From Amorphophallus konjac (lineage: Eukaryota > Streptophyta > Magnoliopsida > Alismatales > Araceae): a stretch of 64,000 nt of DNA. The stretch spans positions 314,755,933 to 314,819,932 of the forward strand of contig CM040123.1 in assembly GCA_022559845.1 (NCBI GenBank), given 5' to 3'. Of this stretch, positions 13,001-23,585 are shown one piece after another. The first letter of the stretch is position 1. Each line of letters opens with the position of its first letter. The notes below the pieces were generated by a model. It saw only the letters and a program-made list of their open reading frames with translations. It was not told the DNA's origin and made no database searches. The position numbers and the translations under genes are program-made.

Positions 13001-13166
13001 CAGTGCAATTAGCTTGTCTAAAAATCCTGTACAACATTCTAGGACAAAGCATATTGACATTCGGCATCATTTTCTGAGGGATCATGTAGGAAAGGGGGTC
13101 TTTGAATTGAATTTTATTGACACATACAATCAGTTAGCCGATATCTTCACAAAACCCCTAAACTAA
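10078..13166 (+). pseudogene. pol: Element 2 pol (many stops)
   Basis: Protease, integrase, RT and RNase H as in element 1, at high identity. The protease keeps DSG (10126 area). Stops in the polyprotein frame lie near 10216, 10857, 11077, 11737, 12123, 12135, 12559, 12723 and 12867. RT keeps YVDDIIFG near 12285. Six or more stops are C-to-T or G-to-A changes of CAA/CAG/CGA/TGG codons. The gene ends at TAA 13164-13166, matching the end of the element 1 pol. Confidence 0.88.
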
Positions 13167-13437
13167 GAATAATTCAACAAAATAAGAAGAGAACTGGGCA
13201 TGTGTAAGGGTGAGAGCATACATACCTAGGTTTGCACTTAGGTTAAAAGTTGCACTTGTAGAACGAACTCATTTGGATAAAGGGTAGACTATCATACATA
13301 TTATATGCATTTATTTTCAATACCTTAGTGTGTATCTACATCTCTGCATGCTTGAATGTATTTATATATATACAGCCCTGCTTGAAATTTTTCTAAGGCC
13401 AGACATTCCTTGATTAAATAAATGTGGACCCAGTGAC
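13167..13437 (+). other. Element 2 post-pol spacer, left part
   Basis: Aligns with 3060-3333 of element 1 and is cut at CCCAGTGAC by element 3. It continues at 25728. Confidence 0.8.
13433..13437. repeat. Target site duplication of element 3, left copy
   Basis: GTGAC, repeated at 25728-25732. Joining the flanks restores the element 2 spacer as seen in element 1 near 3325. Confidence 0.92.
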
Positions 13438-13670
13438 TGTGGATCATGAATTTATGATTACCCCCTTAAAATTGATGATTTGTTATTTAGCAAGATAATC
13501 TAGCAAGATAAAAGCGCTAAAGTCGATGATAAAAAAAAGGGGTGAAACATGCATTAATAAGATCCGTGATCGCCACTGAGGCCAGAAACATGCCAAGTAA
13601 TAAAAATATTAAGATGGGGACATGTTACATACCTCAGAAATTCATGAGGGCCAACTATAGGCCGGGATAT

Positions 13671-13731
13671 GAACGCGCTATATCGTCCTAGCGCGTTCTT
13701 CAGGTCGCGCTAGGAACATACAGCGCGATAT
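13671..13731. repeat. CGCGCTAT inverted-repeat module, LTR copy
   Basis: AACGCGCTAT and AGCGCGTT arms followed by GTCGCGCTAG and CAGCGCGAT arms. Related modules: 14438-14496, 14653-14694, 15963-16017, 16553-16611, 24123-24181, 24545-24605, about 25313-25371 and about 25526-25567. Confidence 0.9.
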
Positions 13732-14437
13732 CAGACAGGAAGCGGGCTTGTTCGGATTCGTTCCTTCCTTGCTCCAAGGTCGGCCAAGGTGCAAGGGCTC
13801 CACGTATTAGTCTTCTAGTGCCTGCAAACAATCATAAACAACAAACAAAAGGCCCATTAGATCGAGGTTTTAGTAGAATCTGCCCCTATTCTTAATCAAA
13901 AGCATGCAAACGGGGGGCTCGATTACCTGGGGGTTTGGTGGTTTTTAAACCCCTATGGATGGGCAAAAGATAGGTGTGGTGTGTGTATATGCATGTATTT
14001 CGTAAAAGGAGTGTTTTGAAATTAACATGTAATGCTATGCAAAGATTAAAATTTGTAGATTGGGAAAAGGAAAAGAAGAAAAAGGAATAACATGAAAAGG
14101 GCCCCTAAATACTCCCTTGGATGTGCGAGGAGCCAGGATCTATTGATCTGGCATGAAGAACTTCCTCCTCCTCATTAATATCTCGAGTGGCATCCCCGAG
14201 AATGACGGCCAAAGGGTTCAATTTATAGGAAAGAGGTCAAAAAGCACATTAGGTCGGAGTTCAATTCAATCCGACGATTTGGGGGCTCAAATTGAGGTAA
14301 TCTTGCTGATTAATGAGGGGGAAAGGTTCCTGCTAGGTTTAGAAACCTTCCTGGATAAGATACACAATCAGAAGCTTACCAAATAAGGACTCTGAGTCGA
14401 AAGAATGGAGTCCGGTTCGGAAAGGGCTCTGCCTGAT

Positions 14438-14496
14438 AACGCGCTATACTTCCATAGCGCGTTCATGAAGAACGCGCTATGACGATATAGCGCGAT
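14438..14496. repeat. CGCGCTAT inverted-repeat module, LTR copy 2
   Basis: Four arms in a row: CGCGCTAT, ATAGCGCG, CGCGCTAT, ATAGCGCG. It can fold as two hairpins or, using the inner arms, as one central stem. Confidence 0.9.
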
Positions 14497-14853
14497 AATT
14501 AAAGGCCCACGAAATGATTTAAAAAAGGAGAAATATCCTTTGGGCAGCAATTTAATCAAATGATAAGTGAGAATAACATTTAAAGTGGATGCTACAATGA
14601 TCAAACGTCAAGTAATAACAACTGCTCAAATGATAACTTCAATTAGATCCACCACGCGCTATGAACAAGAAAGCGATAAGAGCGGATAGCGCGGGAATGC
14701 CAAACTCGAGACGAGATCCAAGGTATGGAATTGAAATGTTGGGCCAAGAATGGGGAGAAATCCCAGAAAATCAACCAATTAAGGATCAATCGGGGCATTA
14801 ACTAGGAGAACAAAGAAAATGCTCAATTTATCGGCCAAAATTGGGTGTCTACA

Positions 14854-14876
14854 GATGCCCCTCCTTGATATCCGCT
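14854..14876 (-). other. Element 3 polypurine tract
   Basis: On the minus strand the sequence is ATATCAAGGAGGGGCATC directly before the LTR start TGTAGACACC. This fixes the element's orientation. Confidence 0.85.
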
Positions 14877-16136
14877 TTGCAGGGGAGCAAAACGGAGGTG
14901 AAACGAAGGCAAAACGGAGACGGCACAGAGTGGTAGTGACGGGGAGATGAAGTGAAAATACAGTGGAGTGGACTGATAAGTGGATATCAAGGAGAAAAAG
15001 ACACCCATCACAACCGATAAAAGATAGGAATAATCCAGAAAACTCCGAGCTAACCACAAGATCAAGCTAGCATCAGTGACTCCTGCCTAGAATGATAGGC
15101 ACGGAACAAAGAAAAGGGAGATGATCAACCTTTTGCACAAAAGAGGCACCCGCAGTGCGTAGCAACTACGAATTTCACTCAATTAGTGGAATAGACGCGA
15201 GCCCGGCGTATCCATCGACGCCATCGTGCGGTTCACAGCTAATGAGTGGATCAAAAGAAGGAGGATAAGTTGAATTGGATTGAAAGGGGATAAGTAAATT
15301 CTAGGCAAGGGTCACATCGACCAGCGAGATCCAGTGCTCAACTAGGAGCAATCTTTCAAATTCGGAATGGAATTGAATTTCTTTGTTCGAGGACAAAAGC
15401 ATTATTGATCCTTAATCGAGAAGAAAACTGGACATTCATGGATGTAAAAAAGACATGATGCGTGCAGGGCTAAAATAAAAGAAATCATTAAGACAAATGC
15501 CAAGAAAGGATAAAATATAAGATACTCAAGGATAATATTGTTAAATCAAACAGACTCGGGTCAAGAGTTATCCGCAACCACGACGTGCAAGATGAAGTCC
15601 ATCGTCCCCAAATGTGTCTAACCTAACGGCCTATCCGACGATTAACTGGCATGTTTCTAGATCATCACTGTTTTTGGTAGAGGGGAACTCAAATCCCGAA
15701 ACATACAGAAAACCAGCCGGTCCTCGAGATGATATAATAATGTAAAATAGCATGCAATAAAGGAAGGGATAAGGAAATACTTACCTGATGGCGTGCCACT
15801 TCATTTTTTCTTCTTTTCTTTTCCTGAAATACAATGTTAAGCATAAGTAGAACAACTTCAAGTACGTGTAAGCAGGAGAATGCAAATTTTTATTCATCCA
15901 CAAGCTGCATTTTCTTTTATTTTCTCCCCCCCTTCTATTTTCATTTTTCCTTTACTTTGATTATCGCGCTATATATACATAGCGCGACATTGTCGCGCTA
16001 TGAACATATAGCGCGTCATCTACCCGCAGGTTTTCAAAAACCGCCCCCCTTCTATTATTTCAAACTCACTCTTTTCCCTCTCCCTACTCCCTCTCTCGCC
16101 CTCTCACCAGCCCGAAAGTTCCATTGCCCTAATCCG
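14877..16136. other. Spacer between element 3 3' LTR and the PMD gene
   Basis: No convincing ORF. It contains the promoter and 5' leader region of the plus-strand PMD gene; the palindromic module at 15963-16017 has a TATATATA core about 165 bp before the ATG. Confidence 0.6.
15963..16017. repeat. CGCGCTAT inverted-repeat module with TATA core, upstream of the PMD gene
   Basis: TCGCGCTAT-ATAT-A-CATAGCGCGA, then a second pair. The inner 23 bases (15979-16001) form a perfect odd palindrome. Compared with the module at 16553 the arms differ (ACA/TGT instead of TTCTT/AAGAA) but still pair. Confidence 0.9.
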
Positions 16137-18718
16137 ATGGAAGGAGAAGCCCCTCGACGCTCCAAACGGCGTGCCACCCGCGGCCGTCAAAGATCACACC
16201 CGGAGGAAGAGCGAACGCCCCCTCCCGTGGAAGAGAACGCCGACTCGGAGGCGACCGTCTCGACCCGGCTCGAAGGGGACGAAATGGAGATCGCCCCTGA
16301 TGAAACCGAAGAGGTTGAAGGCGCCCCAGCGGCCGAGGAAGCAGCGACAGAGCCCGTTGGCGGCGTGGCGGCCCGAAAGCGGCGAGTGGTAAGAAAACCG
16401 CCCCAATCTTGTTTTCTTTTGATTTTTCTCTTGTTTTCCTTTCAGATGTGATAAAAACAGAAAGGGGGATGCCCTCTCAAATCAAAATGTAGGGCAGAAT
16501 GCCCATGGATTGAAATTGGGGAATGAGGGGTCGCCCCCTACCTGCAGAAGATGAACGCGCTATATCTTCATAGCGCGTTCTTGAAGAACGCGCTATGTCG
16601 ATATAGCGCGACAAAGAACAGCATGCTAGTTTTTTCTAGTTTCTGATTTTTCTTTTGTTTGATGAACACAAATTTATGCCTTCTTGCTTTTATGTTGTGT
16701 GCAGGGTGTGGAGGGTGCAGTCCGTGCCCGGATTTCATGGACATTGGTTTGGGCCACCTACTCCGCACTACCGGAGTTTCAACGGGCCCGCCTCCACCGA
16801 ATGGGCTTCGGGGAGTTCCTGGAGATCGAGGTGCTGAGAGTGGATGTGGGACTGATAAGGGCTCTGAAAGCCAGATGGGACACAGGATGCAAGGCCTTTC
16901 TCTTCCCCTGGGGTCATATGATCCCGACTCTAGAGGATGTCACTCGCATCACCGGGCTGCGAGTGCATGGATCAGCAGTGACGGGCTGTACTTACCCCGA
17001 CTACCGGGAGATGGCGCGCAGACTGCTAGGTTTGGAATTGGAGGGGACTGGCCGGACCTCGCTAGTGTCGAGGATCATCTTGCAGGAGAGTCTCGGCTTG
17101 TTCCACACACAGAGGGAGGTGGGGGAGACCTTGACGACTCATGAGAAGAGGTTAGAGGCTGGAGCCAGAGAGAGTTTCACGACTGAGGCGGGCCCACAGG
17201 CAGACATGGAGCTGAGGAGGTTTCTCATCTTGATGATAGGCAAGCTGCTTCTAGCGACCCAGGGTGATGCAGTGAGCTACCGTTTTCTGCCCCTACTGGA
17301 GGATCTGGACAGAGTCGGACGGTATGCTTGGGGTGCGACAGTCCTTGCCCACTTGTTTGACAGCTTCGGCATCTCTTCACTCCAGTCTTCACTCGGGGGG
17401 TTCTACCCTCTACTTCAGGTATCTCTCTAAACCTTAAACTCCAATGCTTAAGTTATGCACTTTCCTCTTATATTGATCACATGAGCTTCATTTCAGGTTT
17501 GGAGTTATCTATATCTTCCTACCCTTAGGCGCGCTTGGGAGGATCGGGGAGATCTACTGCCCTTGGCCAGACGATGGACCCCTACACGAGATGGCCGATC
17601 TCTGAAGGACCAGGTCACCCATATTCAGGAGACGCTAGACATGATGCCCCACATAGAGGTAAGATTGAATTTTGACATTGAATTGAATTATGAGTGGAAT
17701 CGAGGGCAATGATAAATTGAATTATGCAGGTGGACTGGACTCCCTACCAGAGGGACATCGGGGTGATGCCTTGGGTGGAGGCGGCCATCCCATACTTTGG
17801 GAGAGAGATCTGGTTACATGCCCTCAACCTGGTCGAGCCCCTATATCATAGACTGATCATGAGGACACTAGGGCTCCACCAGGCGGTAGTAGAGTTCCCG
17901 ACCCAGGCGACGGACCCACGACCTGGGCGACATTTTCGAGGCCTCCAGGGGATAGATGACTGGCGGCAGCGAGCTCGAGAGCAGTTGGCAGATTGGAAGA
18001 GGCGCGGCCGAGCAGTCCCTGCGGGAGCGGATTCAGATGATGCCTATCTCCAGGCCTACTCCCAGGCATATGGCAGCCGAGTCTATCAGAGCGCTCGCGG
18101 ACAGGTATGCTTTTAATTTATTTGCACTTCCATTATAAAACCTGGTTATTCAATATGTGACCAACATGTGTTATTGCAGTTTGACACAGAGGGGAGACTG
18201 GCCATGGTACAGGGACTCCTTGACTCCACAATCCGGCAGCGTGAGGATCTCCAGCATACCGTTGATGAGTTGGTAAGAACTTGTAATTTAGAATGATTCG
18301 GATTTGAATTTCAATTAATGGTAATGCTTTCTTTTCAGCGCGAGGAGCTGGAGGCAGTCCGATCCTCGCACGGCGCGTCATCCTCTACTCAGCCCGTCTG
18401 CGACCACACCGAGCTAGAGAGCCAGCTCGCCAGTGCAGTGGCTCGGGCAGAGGCAGCCGAGGCCTCCCTTCAGGAGAGAGTAAGCAATCTTGTTCTTTTA
18501 ATCTTAGCCTTGGAGATTTATCAATTATCAATTATTGATCAAGATTTTGGATGCAGGAACAGGAGCTGCGCGTGGCAGAAGCAGAGCTGAGGCGCCGAGA
18601 TGCAGAGGAGCTTCCCCGAGATGTGATAGAGCTACGCGCCCTTCTTGGCATGGAGAGGAGCGAGCGACAGAGGGAGAGGGAGGAGCAAGACAGAGAGAGA
18701 GAATGGAGCGTGAGCTAG
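16137..18718 (+). CDS. Plant mobile domain (PMD) protein gene carried by element 3, 7 exons
   Basis: Predicted exons 16137-16388, 16705-17418, 17497-17658, 17730-18104, 18180-18272, 18339-18479 and 18557-18718; every intron is GT-AG and every junction is phase 0. Exon 1 gives a basic then acidic head (RRSKRRATRGRQR, NLS-like). Exon 2 holds the PMD hallmark FLFPWGHMIPTLEDV followed by TRITGLRVHG. Exons 5-7 encode a coiled coil. The (GA)n run near 18690 shifts the frame to an early TAG at 18716; the other frame stays open to 19021 with a Ser/Arg-rich tail. PMD proteins (PF10536; MAIL1/MAIN-like) occur in plant transposons and as nuclear host proteins. Transcription is antisense to the element. 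Whether it is expressed is unknown. Confidence 0.78.
16553..16611. repeat. CGCGCTAT inverted-repeat module inside intron 1
   Basis: Near copy of the LTR module. Positions 16570-16596 form a perfect 27-base odd palindrome with arms ATAGCGCGTTCTT. Confidence 0.92.
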
Positions 18719-19023
18719 AGAGAGTGCAGTTGATCACTAGATTGGGAATGGCTGAGCAGCGGGCGAAGGACGCGGAGGATCGTTATCGGCGAGGGCGTGA
18801 GCGGGCCCAGCGCGAGGGATACTCCCGAGCTTACTCGAGTACTGATTATTTAGTTACCTCCTCCGAGCACCAGAGGAGGGAAGATGCTGAGAGGGGAGCA
18901 CAAGGTGACAGGGTTTCAGCTTCTCGGGGACAGATGGCTCCTCCTAGGTCTTCCCGGGGAGGACAGGAGGAGGCTGAGAGTTCACGTAGAGGGGGAGACC
19001 AGGAGGGTCGAGGGGAGAGCTAG

Positions 19024-20649
19024 AGAGATTGCTGTACCCACTCTTATTTTGTACTCTTTTGACATGTTATAGTAGAATGAGACAGTCTTTGATACTTGTT
19101 GCACTTCTTGTGATTTGTTCTTTATTTTACGTGCCTCTACAAAAGGTTGCCATCAGAAATGTAATTTGATTTTTTTGGATTTTTTTTTGAGAATACGCAA
19201 ATTTTTATAAGTTTTTGAAAAGAAATTTTTTTTTGAAATTTTGTTTTGGAAATATATGAATTTTTTTTGGAATTTTTGACAATGTTCAATTTTTTTAGAA
19301 TTTTAGCAATATTCAAATTTTTATGTGGAATTTTTGGCAATATTCAAATTTTTATGGAGTTTTTGGCAATATTCAAATTTTTATGGAGTTTTTGGCTATA
19401 TTCAAATTTTTATGGAGTTTTTGGCTTAGACCTTTGCTAATGCAGCATCAATGGATGTTTTAAACCACTGGCTAGGGGTTCTTGTTCCTTCCCCTTTTGC
19501 TTAAAACTGTCGAAAGCTGGGCGTGCATTGGAGGTGGCGCCCTATAACTGACTGCCCTTGATTAACGGTGCCCCTACCAAGGCCATACTCGAGAAACATT
19601 CGGTCTTAGAGGGAGAAGAGAAGAATAATTGGAGATAAGCTTTATGCAGGGTGGGAGATGTCGGGACTTGAATTCTTTTCAAGGTGTTTCCCCTCAAAGA
19701 GGTAGTCTGTTGTGCCGGGGCTTTGTGCCTTTGATTTTTAGACCCTTGACATGCATACGACCAGGGTTTTCCCTGCGGGGACTTTGCCACTCTTGACATG
19801 CCATAATTCACAATTTTGCTTTTATCGAAATTTTGACTTGATTTTTATAATAGCCCTTTTGGCAAGATGTATATCATGAAAACTCATATGAAAACTCATA
19901 TTGATTTTGGGTCAAGACTGCCCCTATTTGAGACTCCTCTCGTATTGGGGAATACCCTGATTGGGTCATCTCATCCGTCGACCTCTTGCCCCTGCATTCG
20001 GCCGAGTAAAGAAGAGAAAAGACTTTCAGATATATTCATGGCATGGCCGAAGTAGCAACGGTGTCTTACCAAAGGAGCCGGCTAAGGATGCCGTGAAGTG
20101 TGTGGAATGCCCAGCTAAGGGTTGCCCTTAACAACCAGGGAGAGAATGTTGAATTCCCAGCGCGGGGTTCTTATTAACCAATGGTGCTGCAAAAGCAAGC
20201 CTAAAGACTCTTTTGAGAATGATTTAATTAAACAAAAGCCTAAGATAAAGGTCTAAAACACCACTTTTAATCTTGTTAAGAAGCACTTCATTTTGAAAAT
20301 CATGCGTGAAGCAACGCCAATATGTTACCTTGCAACTTTTATTGAAACGGCTGCCAGATGCGATGTTGATCATTGTGGGATTTGTCCTCTTAAAGGGTTT
20401 AAAGTGGCTTAACAAGAAGGAGTGGTGCTCAGACCAGACTCAGACGAATAAGGAGAAAAGGAAGAGAGATAAGGGCTAGAACTCCCTCACTAAGGTGCAG
20501 AGACCCTGATTACATGGAACAGTCTACAAGAGAAGCGAAAAATTAAGAAGAGGAGTGAGGACTAAAGCCTCGGAAACAGTGGGAGAAAGGGCAGATGCCC
20601 AAGGCAGTGGATGTGGAAGAAGTTGGGTCGGACCCATGATCAGGAGGAA
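19024..20649. other. Noncoding spacer between the PMD gene and the Gag-like ORFs
   Basis: No supported gene. It includes an AT-rich tandem repeat (19270-19430) and diffuse T/A-rich sequence. Its general make-up resembles 46900-48250, behind the other PMD gene tail. Confidence 0.6.
19270..19430. repeat. AT-rich tandem repeat, about 29-bp unit
   Basis: Four to five copies of ATATTCAAATTTTTATG plus GAGTTTTTGGC, increasingly regular to the right. Confidence 0.85.
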
Positions 20650-21960
20650 TTAGGAGAAGAAATTGATAGATGGAAAGAGGCGGGTCCGGTGGGTCCGGAG
20701 ATAGAGGAGGAGAATCATGATAGGAGGAATCCGGAGGCTCCGGAGGGATAAAATATCGAGGGACGTGGTGCCCTGGGAAACAATAGGGAAAAAGATGATG
20801 GAAAAGGAGAAAAAAATGAAGGATGTGATGTCCCGGAGGAGCAGAAAGATGAATCGGAAGAAAGATGGAGGGTCCGGAGGTTCCGGGGGAATGGAATTAG
20901 AAGGGTCAGGATGCCCCGAAAGAAGATAGAAAGAACAATATGGAAAATCTGGAGGTTCCGGAGGGGGAAGATACCATGGGACGTGATGCCCAAGGAGAAG
21001 AGATAAGAACTCCAGAAAATCCGGACGTGAGGGTATGTAGGGGCGCGATGCCCAAAGAGCAAGGTCCGGAGGTTCCTGAGGGAGAAGATACCATGGGACG
21101 CGATGCCCAAGGTTAAGAGAAAGATCCGGAGGTTCCGGAATAGTGGAATCAGAAGGGGCGTCATGCCCTAAGAGGAGGGATAAAACACCTGGAGGTTCCA
21201 GGGAAATAGCAAGAAAGGGGATGCGATGCCCCGGGGAGAGTGGATTAGAAGAGGATGAAGATGAATAAGATGGGAAATGCGGAAGATCCGGAGGTTCCGG
21301 AAGGCGGGGAAGATACGGGTCCGGAAACCCGGGAAAGAAGAAGTGCAAATGTATGCGAATGTAATGCAACAGATGCGATGAATGCATGGATGCAACAGAA
21401 TGCATGAGATGCAAAGAATATGAAGAACATGAAGGGCGAGAGGATGAGATCCTCCTCCTTACCCTTGAAGTGGCCCATGAAGAAGATGTGATAGACAAGA
21501 ATGTGGATGAAATAGTGGAAAGCCCTTTGGCACCAAGATAACCGCCCCTCCATGGCAGTGAAAGTGTATAGCCAATTGGCTCAATGGATAAAGCAAGAGC
21601 CCATGACGAAGCTTCAATGGTGAATGACAACTCCCTTGAAGAGTGAAAAGTAATAGTGTGAGAGAGTTGAACAGTTGGGATAGGAAGCATTGTATTGCCC
21701 AGGGGTTGTGGCGTATATGGAGTGTTGAATAGAATAGGCATTCGCCCCTTGTATGGAAGAAAAGGTTCAAGATTTGAAAGTTGGAACAAGGGGTGCCCTT
21801 CCCGACCTTTGGGCACAAGCCTACATGGCATCAAAGCTTGACATTCTCTCTTAGTGAGCAGTGGCGGCGACTTGGCCTCTTCGACCATGCTTGGCACAAC
21901 AACCCGGATCGGCATCCGGCATACAAACTCTTGCATCTTGAATAGCATGGCCATGGCCAA
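20650..21960 (-). CDS. Element 3 second Gag-region ORF, repeat-rich
   Basis: 436-codon minus-strand frame, just downstream of the proline-rich ORF and in another frame; the frame is open a little upstream of its first ATG, so both may once have been one protein. The first 170 residues look globular (MAMAMLFKMQEFVCRMPIR, later LSNLEPFLPYKGRM). The rest is low-complexity from an imperfect 70-80-bp tandem repeat (about 20690-21330) giving PEPPD and GHRVPW units. No zinc knuckle or enzyme motif. I do not recognise the fold; Gag is inferred from its place after the primer site. Translation of the repeat tail is uncertain. Confidence 0.45.
   Translation of the reverse strand: MAMAMLFKMQEFVCRMPIRVVVPSMVEEAKSPPLLTKRECQALMPCRLVPKGREGHPLFQLSNLEPFLPYKGRMPILFNTPYTPQPLGNTMLPIPTVQLSHTITFHSSRELSFTIEASSWALALSIEPIGYTLSLPWRGGYLGAKGLSTISSTFLSITSSSWATSRVRRRISSSRPSCSSYSLHLMHSVASMHSSHLLHYIRIHLHFFFPGFPDPYLPRLPEPPDLPHFPSYSSSSSSNPLSPGHRIPFLAISLEPPGVLSLLLGHDAPSDSTIPEPPDLSLNLGHRVPWYLLPQEPPDLALWASRPYIPSRPDFLEFLSLLLGHHVPWYLPPPEPPDFPYCSFYLLSGHPDPSNSIPPEPPDPPSFFRFIFLLLRDITSFIFFSFSIIFFPIVSQGTTSLDILSLRSLRIPPIMILLLYLRTHRTRLFPSINFFS
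20690..21330. repeat. Imperfect 70-80-bp tandem repeat
   Basis: Recurring CCGGAGGTTCCGGAG followed some 30 bases later by GGGACGTGATGCCC. About eight degenerate copies. Confidence 0.75.
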
Positions 21961-22001
21961 ATCTTTCTTTCCCGGCTCTTGATCATCTTCGGCACAAGTA
22001 T

Positions 22002-23585
22002 TTACAGAAGGACGCCCGTTCCGAGTAGTAAAGGGGGTGAAACGGAGGTGGAAGGTTCCATGGATGGTGGAGGTGAAAGGGTGAGTGGAAGCAAAGGTTC
22101 AAACACGTCGAGCTTCTCCCTTTGCTCGGAAGCAGTCGGGGTTGGCTCGAGTGCAAAAAAGGGTGAACCTTGCTCAGGACTAGCCACAGGTAAGGGTAAA
22201 GGGTTAAGTAATGGGGTAGGGGTCATAGGCATAGTGGACGGCTGAGGTGGCGAACAAAGAGGAGGTGTAATGGAAGGCTTGGCGAAGACTGGCGTAATGG
22301 AGGGTAATGGAGGTTCGGTGGAGGCCGGTGGAGTGGAGGCTATTAGGGTGGTTACGGGAGGGGTGAACGGAGAAGGTTTAGTGTGTTGAAAATGCCGGAT
22401 GGGGCGAGAGGTGTTAGGGATAGGAGACATGTCTTGGTGCAACGACATGGGTGATTGGAGTATTGACCCATCGTCGTAACACCAATTAGTCTCATAAACG
22501 GGGAATGTATTGGGGACAGTGGCTTCGTCCTGAGCAGGGGGTTCATCAAGCGGTAGTGGAGGGAGAGGGAAGCGAAGGAAACTCGGAAGGGGTGCCTGCA
22601 TAGCTTCATCATTGTGCGCCTCAGATTCTTCAATTGTCGGTTCTTCATCAACCGGTTCAAGTGGACACCGTAGTGGAGGCGTATATGTGGGTGGAGGAGT
22701 GTAATGGTATTGTGAATGTGGAGATGGAGGGCCATATGAATGAATGGGGTGAATGGGTGGAGGGCGGACAGTGTCCACTTGAACGTTGAAATCTGCCGGC
22801 TCTTGCTTGCTTGAAATGCCGATGCCGTAATCGTCTCTCCTGTCCTTCCAATCTTTCTCCATCTTTGTAATGTCGTTCAGAGCGGCGTGGAGGGGATTGA
22901 CTGGAGTAGGAGGAGCGGGCCGTGGGCTCGTAACCCTCTTTAATTGTTCCTCCAACGAAGTGACTTTGTCGAGAAGAGTTTGTTGGGGAGGTGAGACTTG
23001 AGCAACCGAGGGTTGGCAGGGCCTTGAAGGTGGGGCCGCATAAAGAGGCCGTGGAATAGGATTGGGATGACCCATGGAAGAACCCGGATGGGCCGGATTG
23101 CAAGGAATAAATGGGCCTTGGGGCCGTGGTGGAGGAGGAATAGAAGGAGGCGGGTATTGGATCACCCGAGGAGAAGGAGATGGGTAATGGGCTGCCCGAG
23201 TAGGAATGTGAATAGAAGAGGGAAGTGGGTGATGGGCCACTCGAGTAGGATTGGAAGGAGGATGAGATGAATGAGATGCACCCTCAACAGCGGCCTTAAG
23301 GGCTTGAATTTGTTGAGGGGTGAGATGATCTAATGCATGCAAGATTTGGGAGACCTTCTCATCGTTAGGAGGAGACGGTCCCGTAGGAGTAGTGGCTCGC
23401 GATTGAATCGAGGGGACATGAAATTGGACATTGCCCATGGGCCGGGCATGACCATAAGAATGAGGTCGTGGTCCCTTGAAAATATGATGTGAATTATAAT
23501 GTTGAGCTTGAGGAGTATATGATGTGCTAGGTTGTGCATCCTCATTAAGATTAAACATGTTATTTTGTCTATCAAGGTAAGCCAT
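22002..23585 (-). CDS. gag: Element 3 Gag-like proline-rich protein
   Basis: 527 residues from ATG at 23585 (MAYLDRQNNMFNLNEDAQ), about 715 bases after the 5' LTR on the minus strand, where gag of an LTR element belongs. It is very rich in Pro, Ser and His. A short likely helical segment (LDHLTPQQIQALKAAVEG) lies near residue 85 and a charged segment (NDITKMEKDWKDRRDDYG) near residue 240. No CCHC knuckle, protease or polymerase motif. An earlier Met 14 codons upstream is possible. Tat-lineage Gags are poorly conserved, so I assign it by position, not similarity. Confidence 0.6.
   Translation of the reverse strand: MAYLDRQNNMFNLNEDAQPSTSYTPQAQHYNSHHIFKGPRPHSYGHARPMGNVQFHVPSIQSRATTPTGPSPPNDEKVSQILHALDHLTPQQIQALKAAVEGASHSSHPPSNPTRVAHHPLPSSIHIPTRAAHYPSPSPRVIQYPPPSIPPPPRPQGPFIPCNPAHPGSSMGHPNPIPRPLYAAPPSRPCQPSVAQVSPPQQTLLDKVTSLEEQLKRVTSPRPAPPTPVNPLHAALNDITKMEKDWKDRRDDYGIGISSKQEPADFNVQVDTVRPPPIHPIHSYGPPSPHSQYHYTPPPTYTPPLRCPLEPVDEEPTIEESEAHNDEAMQAPLPSFLRFPLPPLPLDEPPAQDEATVPNTFPVYETNWCYDDGSILQSPMSLHQDMSPIPNTSRPIRHFQHTKPSPFTPPVTTLIASTPPASTEPPLPSITPVFAKPSITPPLCSPPQPSTMPMTPTPLLNPLPLPVASPEQGSPFFALEPTPTASEQREKLDVFEPLLPLTLSPPPSMEPSTSVSPPLLLGTGVLL

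Larger units (their letters stand above)
13438..14853 (-). repeat. Element 3 3' LTR
   Basis: 1,416 bp. On the minus strand it begins TGTAGACACCC and ends TCCACA. A minus-strand TATA (CTATAAAT) lies near 14221-14228. Three inverted-repeat modules with CGCGCTAT arms lie at 13671-13731, 14438-14496 and 14653-14694. Confidence 0.93.

Noticed and set aside
15834..16136. Upstream extension of the element 3 PMD exon 1 frame
   Set aside because: It runs through the palindromic promoter module; the ATG at 16137 gives the basic head and fits exon phase, so the longer form is unlikely.
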